A stretch of DNA of 64,000 nt from Polaribacter marinaquae (lineage in GTDB: Bacteria; Bacteroidota; Bacteroidia; Flavobacteriales; Flavobacteriaceae), in the NCBI RefSeq assembly GCF_038019025.1, contig NZ_CP150496.1, forward strand, positions 2,496,001 through 2,560,000. The letters are read 5' to 3'. This document shows, one piece after another, positions 37,462-45,202 of this stretch. The notes under the pieces are model-generated. The model had not been told where the DNA came from. It saw only the letters and a list, made by a program, of their open reading frames with translations, and made no database searches. Each line of letters opens with the position of its first letter. Position 1 is the stretch's first letter. Position numbers and translations under genes: made by a program.

Positions 37462-38814
37462 TTAAACAGCTAAATCATCAAGTTTAATTTTTTTAATTCC
37501 CTTATTTTTTTGTTGTAATAATGCAAAACCAAAAGTTAATACACCAACACGTCCAATAAACATCAAGATAATAATCAATATTTTTCCAATATTAGATAAA
37601 TCTCCGGTTATACCCGTACTTAAACCTACGGTTCCTAAAGCAGATGCAACTTCAAATAAGATGCTTTCAAAAGAAAATTTTTCAAAATAAGAAAGTAAAA
37701 ATGAAAACAAGAAAATTAAACTGGTATATAACATAAAAGTTGATGTAGCAACATATATTCTTTCAAAAGGAATTAATCTATTTAAAAATGTAATTTTAGT
37801 TTGACCAAATAATCTACTTTTTAATATTGCTAACATTGCTGTTAAAGTTGTAATTTTCATACCACCAGCTGTTCCTGAAGGTGAGGCGCCAATATACATC
37901 AGAAAAGTTATAAGTAGTAGTATTGGTAAAGAAAATTCACCAATAGCTATCGTGTTAAAACCAACTGTTGTCATTGCAGACATTGCTTGAAAAAAAGATG
38001 TCATTAGTGTGCTACTTGATCCTAAAATAGATAAAGATTCTGAAGAGTAAATTAGTAAAGTACCTAATATCAGTAAAAATAAAAAGCCGTAAATAATAAT
38101 TTTAGTCGTAAACGAAATTTCTTTTGATTTACCACTTATTCGATACCAAAGATCTGTAATAACAATAAAGCCCAACGAACCAGAGATAGCTAATATAGAA
38201 ATAATTGTATTGATAAAAGTATTGTCTTGGTAGCTTTCGAAGCCATTATTAAATAAGCCAAAACCAGCTGTACAAAATGTAGAGACACTATGAAAAATCG
38301 AAAACCAAACAGCCTTTAAATTATCCATTCCGGCATTAGTAAAGGCAAAGTAAAAAAGAATTGCTCCAATAATTTCCATCACCAAAGTAAAAATTATAAC
38401 ACTTTTGATGAAATCTTTAATTTGAATTGTATTAGGTAACGTAAATTCTGTACCTATTAATTTACTGTGCCAGTGGGTTATTTTTTTTGTGGTAAATATT
38501 AAATAATATGTTGTTAATGTCATATATCCAATTCCGCCAATTTGTATCAATCCCATAATTATAAATTGGCCAAAAAAATTATAGGAATCAAAAATACTAA
38601 CAGTTACCAGACCTGTAGTAGAAATAGCAGAAGTAGAAATAAATAAATTATCTAAAAAAGCGATATCAGTTTTGTGAAATAATGGAATAGACAGTAGAAT
38701 AAATCCGGTTAAAGTGTACAAGAAGAAACCCCAAACTAAATTCATTTGTGGTGATTTGCTAATTTGAAGTTTTCTATACCAATTTGATAATTTCTTATAT
38801 TTTTTATTTTCCAT
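37462..38814 (-). CDS. TrkH/KtrB family K+ uptake protein
   Basis: 450 aa integral membrane protein with four M1-P-M2 repeats. The four selectivity loops are TSAISTTGLVT, SVSTFCTAGFG, AMSAMTTVGFN and ASALGTVGLST, each with the conserved Gly. The size (450 aa) is closer to KtrB than to TrkH. It needs a cytoplasmic RCK subunit (KtrA/TrkA); none is adjacent. K+ or Na+-linked K+ uptake is expected. Confidence 0.95.
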   Translation of the reverse strand: MENKKYKKLSNWYRKLQISKSPQMNLVWGFFLYTLTGFILLSIPLFHKTDIAFLDNLFISTSAISTTGLVTVSIFDSYNFFGQFIIMGLIQIGGIGYMTLTTYYLIFTTKKITHWHSKLIGTEFTLPNTIQIKDFIKSVIIFTLVMEIIGAILFYFAFTNAGMDNLKAVWFSIFHSVSTFCTAGFGLFNNGFESYQDNTFINTIISILAISGSLGFIVITDLWYRISGKSKEISFTTKIIIYGFLFLLILGTLLIYSSESLSILGSSSTLMTSFFQAMSAMTTVGFNTIAIGEFSLPILLLITFLMYIGASPSGTAGGMKITTLTAMLAILKSRLFGQTKITFLNRLIPFERIYVATSTFMLYTSLIFLFSFLLSYFEKFSFESILFEVASALGTVGLSTGITGDLSNIGKILIIILMFIGRVGVLTFGFALLQQKNKGIKKIKLDDLAV

Positions 38815-39262
38815 TATTTATACTCAGTTGTTTAATTAAAAATGAGATTTACTTTAACTAACATAGCATATTTGCAGGCTCAAAGTTATTAAATAAAAGA
38901 AGAAAAAAATGGTTATTGTATTTTTTTGTATTTCTGTAAAGTATAAAAATCTATCGGTTAGATATGTTTTTATTGATACTCAATACAATTCTGTTTTGAT
39001 TAGTTTTGTATCGTTGTGCTTATTATAAATTTCTCTGATTCTGTTAATAGAGTCGGTATTTTATAATGAATTGTAAAATTATACTTCTCTTTCTGATTTG
39101 TGAATTAATTCTTAATCAGGTTATTTTAACGTTCAAGAGTTGTACTTCTGTATTTAATATTAAGCTAACTCAAGTTCTAAAATAGTTAGTAAAGCTACAG
39201 TTTTGCCAAGTTTTAAGGTTTATAGAAAAATTAATAAAATCTAAAAATAGGAATCAATTATG
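38815..39262. other. Non-coding interval, nothing recognised
   Basis: About 450 bp of AT-rich DNA before the accessory region. I see no credible ORF, tRNA or terminator. Its right end leads into a degenerate cassette-repeat terminus at about 39263-39277 (CAATTATGTATGATGTTTAC). Confidence 0.5.
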
Positions 39263-39278
39263 TATGATGTTTACAAAG

Positions 39279-40259
39279 TTATTTTTCCGTTTGTTTATTG
39301 ATCCAATTCATTAATTCATATTTATCTATTTTATTCCAAGTAGTCTGTGTATTTCGATTTTCAGATTGATTATATTCAGGCTGCAAAATAACTAATTCTG
39401 TATTTTTATTTCCTGCAAGTTCTAATTCGGCTAAAAATCCAACAATGTCAGTAGCATTATTTTCATATAAAGTTCTGTAATATTTTTTAAGTCTGTACTT
39501 TATTTTTGGCTCGATATAGGCTCTTACAGCATAATTTTTATAAAAATTAATATTTTCATTATTTTGATTAGAGTAACTATAAGTCGAGAAATTATGATAA
39601 TTATCTTGAGCAGTTTTGGGTGTACCTTTCAGGTAGGTTTCCAACATAAAATTCATAAAAGTCGGCTCCCAAAGATTGATTCGATTTATTTTAATGTCTC
39701 GTTTATGTTGTTGCCATTTTCTTATCCAATCTAATGTAAAATCACAAATAACCACACCTTTAATGTTAATCTTAAAACCGGAATCTTCTTTATTGATAAA
39801 TTCAGTATATTTCATTGCTCTATGACCAACTAAACCTGCACCCAAAAAGAAAATATTTTCATTAGGGAGATTGAATTTTTTAAAAATTTTTTGAATTAAA
39901 TTATGAGTAGATTTAATCGAAGATTTAGAAAAATAAAAATCTAGAGGTATTTCGGTAGAAATTGATAATACCCCAAAATTACTTATAGATGCTTGATTAT
40001 ATATCTGCTTAGAACTAAAATTCTTTTTGTTGTATTTTGAATCTTCTAAGAAAATAAGTACACCTTTTATCTTTTTATTTTCGGGAAGCATTAGAGTATA
40101 TCCTTTTTGAATAAAGGGTAAAAAGTCATTTTCTCCTATTCCAATTTTTAGGCTGTCATTTTTTACAGGTTCGTAATCTTTAATTATTTTCTGCGAAAAA
40201 GATTTCGTGCTTAAAGTAGTAAGAAAGAGTAATAGTAATAACTTAAAAGGTGTTTTCAT
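39279..40259 (-). CDS. Secreted alpha/beta-hydrolase-like protein lacking the Ser nucleophile
   Basis: 326 aa. Signal peptide (LLLLLFLTTLSTKSFSQ). The body has an alpha/beta hydrolase-like order: GVLIFLEDSKYNKK, GVLSISTEIPLDFYFSKSSI, ENIFFLGAGLVGHRAMKY at the place of the nucleophile elbow (GxSxG), and IKGVVICDFTLDW. The elbow reads GAGLVG, so the Ser is replaced by Gly and classical esterase activity is doubtful. It is the leftmost member of the minus-strand cassette-like series and is followed upstream by repeat R1. The assignment of fold is inference. Confidence 0.7.
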   Translation of the reverse strand: MKTPFKLLLLLFLTTLSTKSFSQKIIKDYEPVKNDSLKIGIGENDFLPFIQKGYTLMLPENKKIKGVLIFLEDSKYNKKNFSSKQIYNQASISNFGVLSISTEIPLDFYFSKSSIKSTHNLIQKIFKKFNLPNENIFFLGAGLVGHRAMKYTEFINKEDSGFKINIKGVVICDFTLDWIRKWQQHKRDIKINRINLWEPTFMNFMLETYLKGTPKTAQDNYHNFSTYSYSNQNNENINFYKNYAVRAYIEPKIKYRLKKYYRTLYENNATDIVGFLAELELAGNKNTELVILQPEYNQSENRNTQTTWNKIDKYELMNWINKQTEK

Positions 40260-40276
40260 TATTGTTTTTTAGTTAC

Positions 40277-40403
40277 AACAAGGTCTTTATGTATTGTTGG
40301 TTATGTAAATTAAGTAACTAATCTACTAAATAAATCACGAACGGCGAAAATCCGAAGGATTTTCCAAGTTGGCTAAAACTATAAATTAATTATGCACTTT
40401 CTT
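40277..40403. repeat. Cassette repeat R1 (attC-like)
   Basis: About 127 bp: starts TTACAAC, has the central palindrome GAAAATCCGAAGGATTTTC (40346-40364), then AATTAATTATGCAC and ends near CTTGGCA. The outer parts are diverged from R3-R7. Confidence 0.7.
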
Positions 40404-40407
40404 GGCA

Positions 40408-40997
40408 TTAGTTTCTTCTTTCGTTCCTTTTTATTTTTTTCATAATCTTTTCAAAACCTTTTCTGGTTAGTTTTTCTACGCTTTTTGTAAAAGCAAAATC
40501 TTGATTGTTTTCGTCAATAGTTAAATTAGCAACAACAGTGTGAAAATAAAATTTTTCAAGTAAATTTAAATCATATATTTCAATGCCAATTTCTACATTG
40601 TTTTCAAGACGTGAGTACACTGGTCCAATTTGTAGGGCTCCTATTTCATTTTTATTGGTATTTGCCTTTATATTAATGAAATAATCAAAATCAGTTCCAT
40701 TCTTAATATATCTTAGAATAGATTTATTGAAACTGTCTTTACTTTTAAGTTGTGGGACTAAAATGTTTTTTGCTTCATTTAATGTCGAAAATCTTTCACC
40801 TAATATTTTTGAAAATTTATCTCTAGCTATTTTGTTAAAACATAATTAACTTCTTTAGGAGATTCTATATTATTTAATAACCATTTTCCTTTTCTAAAAT
40901 CTAGGCTAGAATTAACATTTCCTGAACGTCTATAACTAGGAAAATGGCAGGATAAAAAGGTTGTAAGTATTATTAATAAAAAGAAAAGTTTTTTCAT
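40408..40997 (-). pseudogene. Lipoprotein gene broken by a 1-bp deletion
   Basis: The minus strand starts with an ATG at 40997 and lipoprotein signal MKKLFFLLIILTTFLSC, reads to SPKEVNYVLTK and hits TAG. The next frame continues without a break as IARDKFSKILGERFSTLNEA through NGTDFDYFINIKANTNKN to the stop at 40408 (KRNERRN). Adding one T to the run at 40830-40833 restores a 196-aa protein. The family is unknown. It could be a true recent pseudogene or a homopolymer error. It sits between R1 and R2 like a cassette gene, and its terminal bases match partly (TTGGCATTA near R1, TAGTGCTCA at R2). Confidence 0.75.
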
Positions 40998-41007
40998 AGT
41001 TAGTGCT

Positions 41008-41130
41008 CACGTGTTTGTGAATGCTTCTTTGCATTGGTTTAGCGTAAATCTAGTAAATAAATCACGAACGGTGAAAATCTGAAGGATTTTCGTAAGTGAG
41101 CTAAAAGCAGCAATTAATTATACACGTCTT
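41008..41130. repeat. Cassette repeat R2 (attC-like)
   Basis: About 123 bp: CACGTGTTTGTGAATG, then AAATAAATCACGAACGG, central GAAAATCTGAAGGATTTTC (41073-41091), AAGCAGCAATTAATTATACACG and a degenerate end (TCTTAAG). The inner part is shared nearly base for base with R1. Confidence 0.75.
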
Positions 41131-41172
41131 AAGTTTGTCTTTTAATAAATTTGATATCTAATCAGAAAGAAT

Positions 41173-41338
41173 AAAAGAGAGAATTAAGGTTAATATATAC
41201 GGTGAAGCTTTCGACTTCGACAACATTGGTAATCCTCTCTCTTTTCTACTATAAACCACGTTCAGTTCTGTGAGACCTAGATCTCGTTTTCAAGTTGTTG
41301 TGAGTCATGGTAGGTTATTCTTTCATAAATCAGTTCTT
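41173..41338 (+). ncRNA. Candidate IS110 bridge RNA leader
   Basis: The segment upstream of the transposase holds a long stem, AAAAGAGAGAATTA (41173-41186) against TAATCCTCTCTCTTTT (41230-41245), enclosing a smaller hairpin GAAGCTTTCGACTTC. IS110 elements express a bridge RNA from the non-coding end next to the transposase, so this is the expected location. The guide loops have not been identified. Confidence 0.45.
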
Positions 41339-42316
41339 ATGAATAAATATAAGGAAATTTTTGGAGTTGACATTAGCAAAGATGTGTTTGATGTTTATGG
41401 AAGTACAAGTGGTCATAATCAATTTAAAAATGATGCCTCTGGATTTAATTTTTTTCTAAAAAATCTTCCTAAAAACTCATTAGTAATTATGGAAGCCACA
41501 GGTTATTATCATTACAGGTTAGCTCAATTTTTATACAAGCAAAGTGTTATTGTCTCTGTTGTAAATCCATTATCAATAAAGCGTTTTATTCAAATGAAAT
41601 TGGCAAAAGTTAAAACAGATAAAAGTTATGCCAAAGCAATTTGTGATTATGGAATGATAAATGAAGTTCCATTATACAATGCTCTTACAGATGTTCAAAG
41701 TGAATGTTTACAGCTCTTTAGGTGGTTAGATAGTTTAATAAAAAAACGTACAGCTACCAAGAATAAAATTCATGGAGAAGAAGTGTTAGGGGTTCCATCA
41801 AAATGGGTCTATCGCTCTTTAATTCGTGTTAAAAAACATTTAGAAAGAGAGATTAAAGGCATAGAAGAAAAGTTACTTACTTTAGTAAAGCAAGAACAAC
41901 AAGCTCAATTAACACTTTTAACCAGTATTCCAGGAATAGGATTAAAGACAGCATTATTTTTAATCGTTGTGACAGATGGTTTTGAAAAGTTTGAAACAGC
42001 GGCTCAACTTTGTAGTTATGTAGGAATCACACCAACAATAAGAGAGTCTGGAAGTAGTGTGAGGGGTAGAGCAAGAATTAGTAAGGTGGGTAATAGAAAG
42101 CTACGCAATCTTTTGTTTTTGTGTTCATTTACAGCTTGTAAGCATAATAAAGGTTGTAGAGAAATTTATGAGCGAATTGTAAACAAAGGTAAGAGTAAGA
42201 AATTAGCTTTAATTGCGGTTTCTAATAAGTTGTTAAAACAGAGTTTTGCAATTGCCAAATCTGGATTAGCATATGATGAAACTTATGTTTCTGTATTGTC
42301 TAAACAAATAAGTTAA
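41339..42316 (+). CDS. IS110-family transposase
   Basis: 325 aa from the ATG at 41339 (MNKYKEIFGVDISKDVFDVY). The N-terminal DEDD RuvC-like domain has GVDISKDVFD, VIMEATGYYHYRLAQFL and AKVKTDKSYAKAICDYG. The C-terminal Transposase_20 domain has LLTSIPGIGLKTALFL and IRESGSSVRGRARISKVGN with the catalytic Ser. All key residues are present and the frame is intact, so the element may be active. Confidence 0.95.
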   Translation: MNKYKEIFGVDISKDVFDVYGSTSGHNQFKNDASGFNFFLKNLPKNSLVIMEATGYYHYRLAQFLYKQSVIVSVVNPLSIKRFIQMKLAKVKTDKSYAKAICDYGMINEVPLYNALTDVQSECLQLFRWLDSLIKKRTATKNKIHGEEVLGVPSKWVYRSLIRVKKHLEREIKGIEEKLLTLVKQEQQAQLTLLTSIPGIGLKTALFLIVVTDGFEKFETAAQLCSYVGITPTIRESGSSVRGRARISKVGNRKLRNLLFLCSFTACKHNKGCREIYERIVNKGKSKKLALIAVSNKLLKQSFAIAKSGLAYDETYVSVLSKQIS

Positions 42317-42436
42317 AAAAAAAAATAAAGCTCAAAATACCAAGTAAAAGCATTTTGAGCCTAAAATAATATTGAATAGATTTAACGAAGAAAATAGTTG
42401 TTTTTTAGCTCAGTTCTTTGTTGGTAGTAGTATTTT

Positions 42437-42805
42437 TTAATAACCAGTTCCACTAAATTTCATTAGAATTGTGTCATTTTTGATTTCGCAAAAGACTTTT
42501 CTGTTTAACGAACCTCCGTTTGTATAATATCCACCAACAGTTTGTTCCTTTTTTCCATTTTTTCTTTCGAATATTATTCCATATGCGCCATCTTCTTTTT
42601 GATTATTTGTCATATCCAGAAATTCCTCAACTGTCTCATTCGGTTTTATTTTTTCAAATTCCAGCTTTGTGCTTCCGTCCGATAAAAAAAATACATTACG
42701 AATAGTTTTGTCAGAAGAGTTTTTGATTTTAGCTATAATTCCGTTTTTCCCATAATTACAGGAAATGAAAGTCAAAAGTAATATTAGAACGGTTAGCTTT
42801 TTCAT
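42437..42805 (-). CDS. Small lipoprotein, cassette gene
   Basis: 122 aa. Lipoprotein signal MKKLTVLILLLTFISCNYGK. The rest is a small beta-rich domain (IKNSSDKTIRNVFFLSDGST, KPNETVEEFLDMT, VGGYYTNGGSLNRKVF). No family is recognised. The ATG lies 10 bp from repeat R3, in the minus-strand order GTTGTAC, short leader, ATG, like a promoterless cassette gene. Confidence 0.72.
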   Translation of the reverse strand: MKKLTVLILLLTFISCNYGKNGIIAKIKNSSDKTIRNVFFLSDGSTKLEFEKIKPNETVEEFLDMTNNQKEDGAYGIIFERKNGKKEQTVGGYYTNGGSLNRKVFCEIKNDTILMKFSGTGY

Positions 42806-42814
42806 ATTATGTAC

Positions 42815-42940
42815 AACGTGTTTTTGTATGGTTTGTTGCGAGTTTAAGCAATAAAGTTAATGAATAAAACACTAACAAAGAAAATCCGAGAGGATTTTCG
42901 CAAGTGAGCAATTTGCAAGCAATAAATTATACAAGGTGTT
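42815..42940. repeat. Cassette repeat R3 (attC-like)
   Basis: 126 bp. Left end GTAC-AAC-GTGTTTTTGTATGG, central GAAAATCCGAGAGGATTTTC (42880-42899), right end AAGGTGTT-GGGC. The GTTGGGC end fits the attC R' consensus GTTRRRY. Confidence 0.85.
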
Positions 42941-42952
42941 GGGCAAAGTTTT

Positions 42953-43660
42953 TTATTCAATTTCAATTAATTCTGCTTTTTTCATTCCATCAAATTTTTC
43001 AAATTCAGACATTTTCATTTTTGGGCAATGATTTACAACTAAATTAAATTCTCTTATTCTTTCAATAGTAGTTAAAAATATTTTGAAATTTCTATTTTTA
43101 TTTTTAAAAGTCATTTCATAAACTGATTCATTAATTTTATGTATTTCAATAATTGTTTTTTGAAACTTCGTTCTTGACTCAATACTATTCAATTCAAGTT
43201 TTATATTTCCTTTTTTTGATTCAATCAATTTATAAATAGTATGAGCTTTAGATTCAAGTGGACCATAAATTATAAACGAATCTTTGAGTAATTCAAATCT
43301 TTGGTCAATTCCATCACATCTTTCATAAAGAATATATTCGCCCTTTAATTTTCTTAATGTTATAAAATTATTCGGAAATTCTTTCAACTGAATTGATTTG
43401 GGTTTAAAATTCTCATTCAGTTTTTTTAAAGATAATTTGGTATCATTAATATCATATTTTGATTTTTTCCAATTTTCAATTCTTTTGTAGAATATTGAGT
43501 TTCTTGTAGTGTCTATGAAAATTTGATTTTCATTTAGATTTAATGACTTTGGATTATTTTTTTCAATAATCGTGTCTTTTTCAAACCTTTCTGTTTGAGA
43601 AAATATCTTACCAGAAATTATGGATAGAATTATAATTAATATTACTGTTATTCTGTTCAT
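42953..43660 (-). CDS. Secreted protein of unknown function, cassette gene
   Basis: 235 aa from the ATG at 43660 (MNRITVILIIILSIISGKIF), with a Sec signal peptide; an upstream TTG would only add residues from the repeat. The mature part is K/E/N-rich with beta segments (GEYILYERCDGIDQRFELL, GPLESKAHTIYKLIES). No family is recognised. It is bounded by GTTGGGCAAA on the left and its exact reverse complement on the right, the clearest cassette-type boundary pair here. Confidence 0.72.
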   Translation of the reverse strand: MNRITVILIIILSIISGKIFSQTERFEKDTIIEKNNPKSLNLNENQIFIDTTRNSIFYKRIENWKKSKYDINDTKLSLKKLNENFKPKSIQLKEFPNNFITLRKLKGEYILYERCDGIDQRFELLKDSFIIYGPLESKAHTIYKLIESKKGNIKLELNSIESRTKFQKTIIEIHKINESVYEMTFKNKNRNFKIFLTTIERIREFNLVVNHCPKMKMSEFEKFDGMKKAELIEIE

Positions 43661-43673
43661 TTTAATTTTGCCC

Positions 43674-43799
43674 AACGTATTTGTGTTATGGAAAGTTGCG
43701 TTTAAGTGAACGGCTATTTTCCGAAGGAAAATAGAAGTTTACAAAAATGCGATTAACTTTTATTAAGCTAAAATTAAGCAATTTTTTTTACACGGTGTT
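43674..43799. repeat. Cassette repeat R4 (attC-like), occupied by the integrative element
   Basis: 126 bp. Left end GCCC-AAC (fits RYYYAAC), central CTATTTTCCGAAGGAAAATAG (43714-43734), right end TACACGGTGTT. It differs from R5 by three substitutions and one indel over its length. The bases after GTT belong to the integrative element. Confidence 0.88.
43790..43799. other. attL of the integrative element
   Basis: ACACGGTGTT, a 10-bp direct repeat of 58609-58618. Joining 43799 to 58619 restores an R4 end followed by GTACAAAG, which matches the right end of the next cassette. Confidence 0.75.
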
Positions 43800-43914
43800 A
43801 TATAGATACTGCACTCTATTACTCTAAATTTCTTTAAAACCCTTTATATACAAGGGTTTATGGTTTTTAGCCAAAGTAAAATAATGCAATAAAATGCGCT
43901 AAAATGCTTGTTTT

Positions 43915-43934
43915 GTTGTACCCTTTGTTGTACC
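43915..43934 (+). promoter_or_regulatory. Paired GTTGTACC repeats, likely integrase arm sites (left)
   Basis: GTTGTACC at 43915-43922 and 43927-43934, 12 bp apart and in the same orientation. A matching pair occurs near the right end. Confidence 0.5.
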
Positions 43935-43981
43935 TTAGTACTCGGTTGCACCGCATTGCATCCCTTTAAAACCAGTACTTT

Positions 43982-45199
43982 ATGTCTTCAATAAAACTAA
44001 TTTTAAGAAATAACAAGATAGATAAAGCAGGTGAAGCACCTCTTTATTTAAGAGTTATCAAAGACCGTAAAACTAAATTCATTTCGTTAAGCCTAAAATT
44101 AAAGCCAAATGAATGGGATGAAGATAAGCAAAAAGTAAAAAAGAATCACAGTAATTCTACAAGGCTAAATGCTTACATATCTCAAAAGGTAGCGGATGCA
44201 AAAGGCGAAATTGCAGACCTAGAACGCAGGAACCAATCCACAACCGCAAGAAAATTAAAAGAGGCCATTAAGGGTAAACCCTTAACGAACTTTTTTGACT
44301 ACTCTGATAATCTTTGCGAAAAGAGAAAAGATACTTTAGCTTATTCGACGTATAAGAATTACAAAACTTATTTAAAGAAATTTGAAAAGTTTGTAGGGCA
44401 TAGAGAGTTGATGTTTGAAGATATTACAGTTACAACTTTAAAGGATTTTGCATCTTATTGCAGTTCTACATTAGGCAATAATAATACAACCATAAATTTC
44501 TCTTTAAAGATTATGAAGATAATGTTTAAGGAGGCGCAAAAAGAAGATTTAATACCTTTGGATTTATTTCCATTTAACAAATTCACAGTAAAAAAAGATA
44601 AGAGTACAAAACGCTATTTATCTGCTGAACAGTTTCAGGACTTTATGGATTTAGAAGTTTCAAATAAGGACAAAGCACAGATTATAAAAGATATGTTTAT
44701 TTTTTCAGTCTTTGCAGGTGGTTTAAGGTTTGGGGATATGTTAGAGCTAAAATGGAAAAATTACGATAAGAAAAACGGAAGAATTACAAAGATAATCAGA
44801 AAAACAAACAGACAGCACAGCGTTAGAATAGGGCAAAAAGCAGTTGAGATTTTAGAGAAGTATCAACAAAAAGACCAGAAGCAAGAAGATATAATTTTCC
44901 CTTTTGCAAATATTGATAAAACCTATTTTACAGATAAAGAACATAGAAATTTAATAACCGGAAGAGCAATAGCATTAAGCAATATGTATTTAAGAAAAAT
45001 GGGCAAACGTTTAGAACTGCCTTTCAATTTAAGTTTTCATATTAGCAGACATACATTTGCTACCAGGGCATTAAATAATGGTATGCGTATAGAACACGTT
45101 TCTAAATTGATGGACCATTCAGATATTGGTATCACGCAAGTGTATGCAAAGATTATTAGTAGTGAGTTAGATAATGCAGTAGATAAATATATCAATTAG
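43982..45199 (+). CDS. Tyrosine recombinase / integrase
   Basis: 405 aa. N-terminal arm-binding domain (LILRNNKIDKAGEAPLYLRV), SAM-like core-binding domain (about 105-200) and catalytic domain. Catalytic residues: Arg in FAGGLRFGDMLEL, Lys in the following beta hairpin, HISRHTFATR (H-x-x-R), LMDHSDIGITQVYAKI (His and nucleophile Tyr). This is the Bacteroidota ICE/IME type, not an integron IntI. It starts 182 bp inside the left end and probably catalyses recombination at ACACGGTGTT. Confidence 0.96.
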   Translation: MSSIKLILRNNKIDKAGEAPLYLRVIKDRKTKFISLSLKLKPNEWDEDKQKVKKNHSNSTRLNAYISQKVADAKGEIADLERRNQSTTARKLKEAIKGKPLTNFFDYSDNLCEKRKDTLAYSTYKNYKTYLKKFEKFVGHRELMFEDITVTTLKDFASYCSSTLGNNNTTINFSLKIMKIMFKEAQKEDLIPLDLFPFNKFTVKKDKSTKRYLSAEQFQDFMDLEVSNKDKAQIIKDMFIFSVFAGGLRFGDMLELKWKNYDKKNGRITKIIRKTNRQHSVRIGQKAVEILEKYQQKDQKQEDIIFPFANIDKTYFTDKEHRNLITGRAIALSNMYLRKMGKRLELPFNLSFHISRHTFATRALNNGMRIEHVSKLMDHSDIGITQVYAKIISSELDNAVDKYIN

Positions 45200-45202
45200 T
45201 TT

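Larger units (their letters stand above)
41160..42370 (+). mobile_element. IS110-family insertion element (ends approximate)
   Basis: One transposase gene with a structured 5' leader and a hairpin after the stop (GCTCAAAAT at 42330-42338 with ATTTTGAGC at 42352-42360). No terminal inverted repeats are seen, as usual for IS110 proper. The exact ends cannot be fixed without an empty site. It lies between R2 and the next cassette gene and seems to have disrupted that cassette's 3' end. Confidence 0.75.

Noticed and set aside
42317..42370. Canonical terminator after the IS110 transposase
   Set aside because: The hairpin has a 9-bp stem but is not followed by a T run; it is kept only as part of the element description.
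43982..45199. The tyrosine recombinase as the integron integrase of the cassette array
   Set aside because: Its N-terminal arm-binding domain and length fit Bacteroidota ICE/IME integrases, and it lies inside an element that interrupts the array, so it arrived later.
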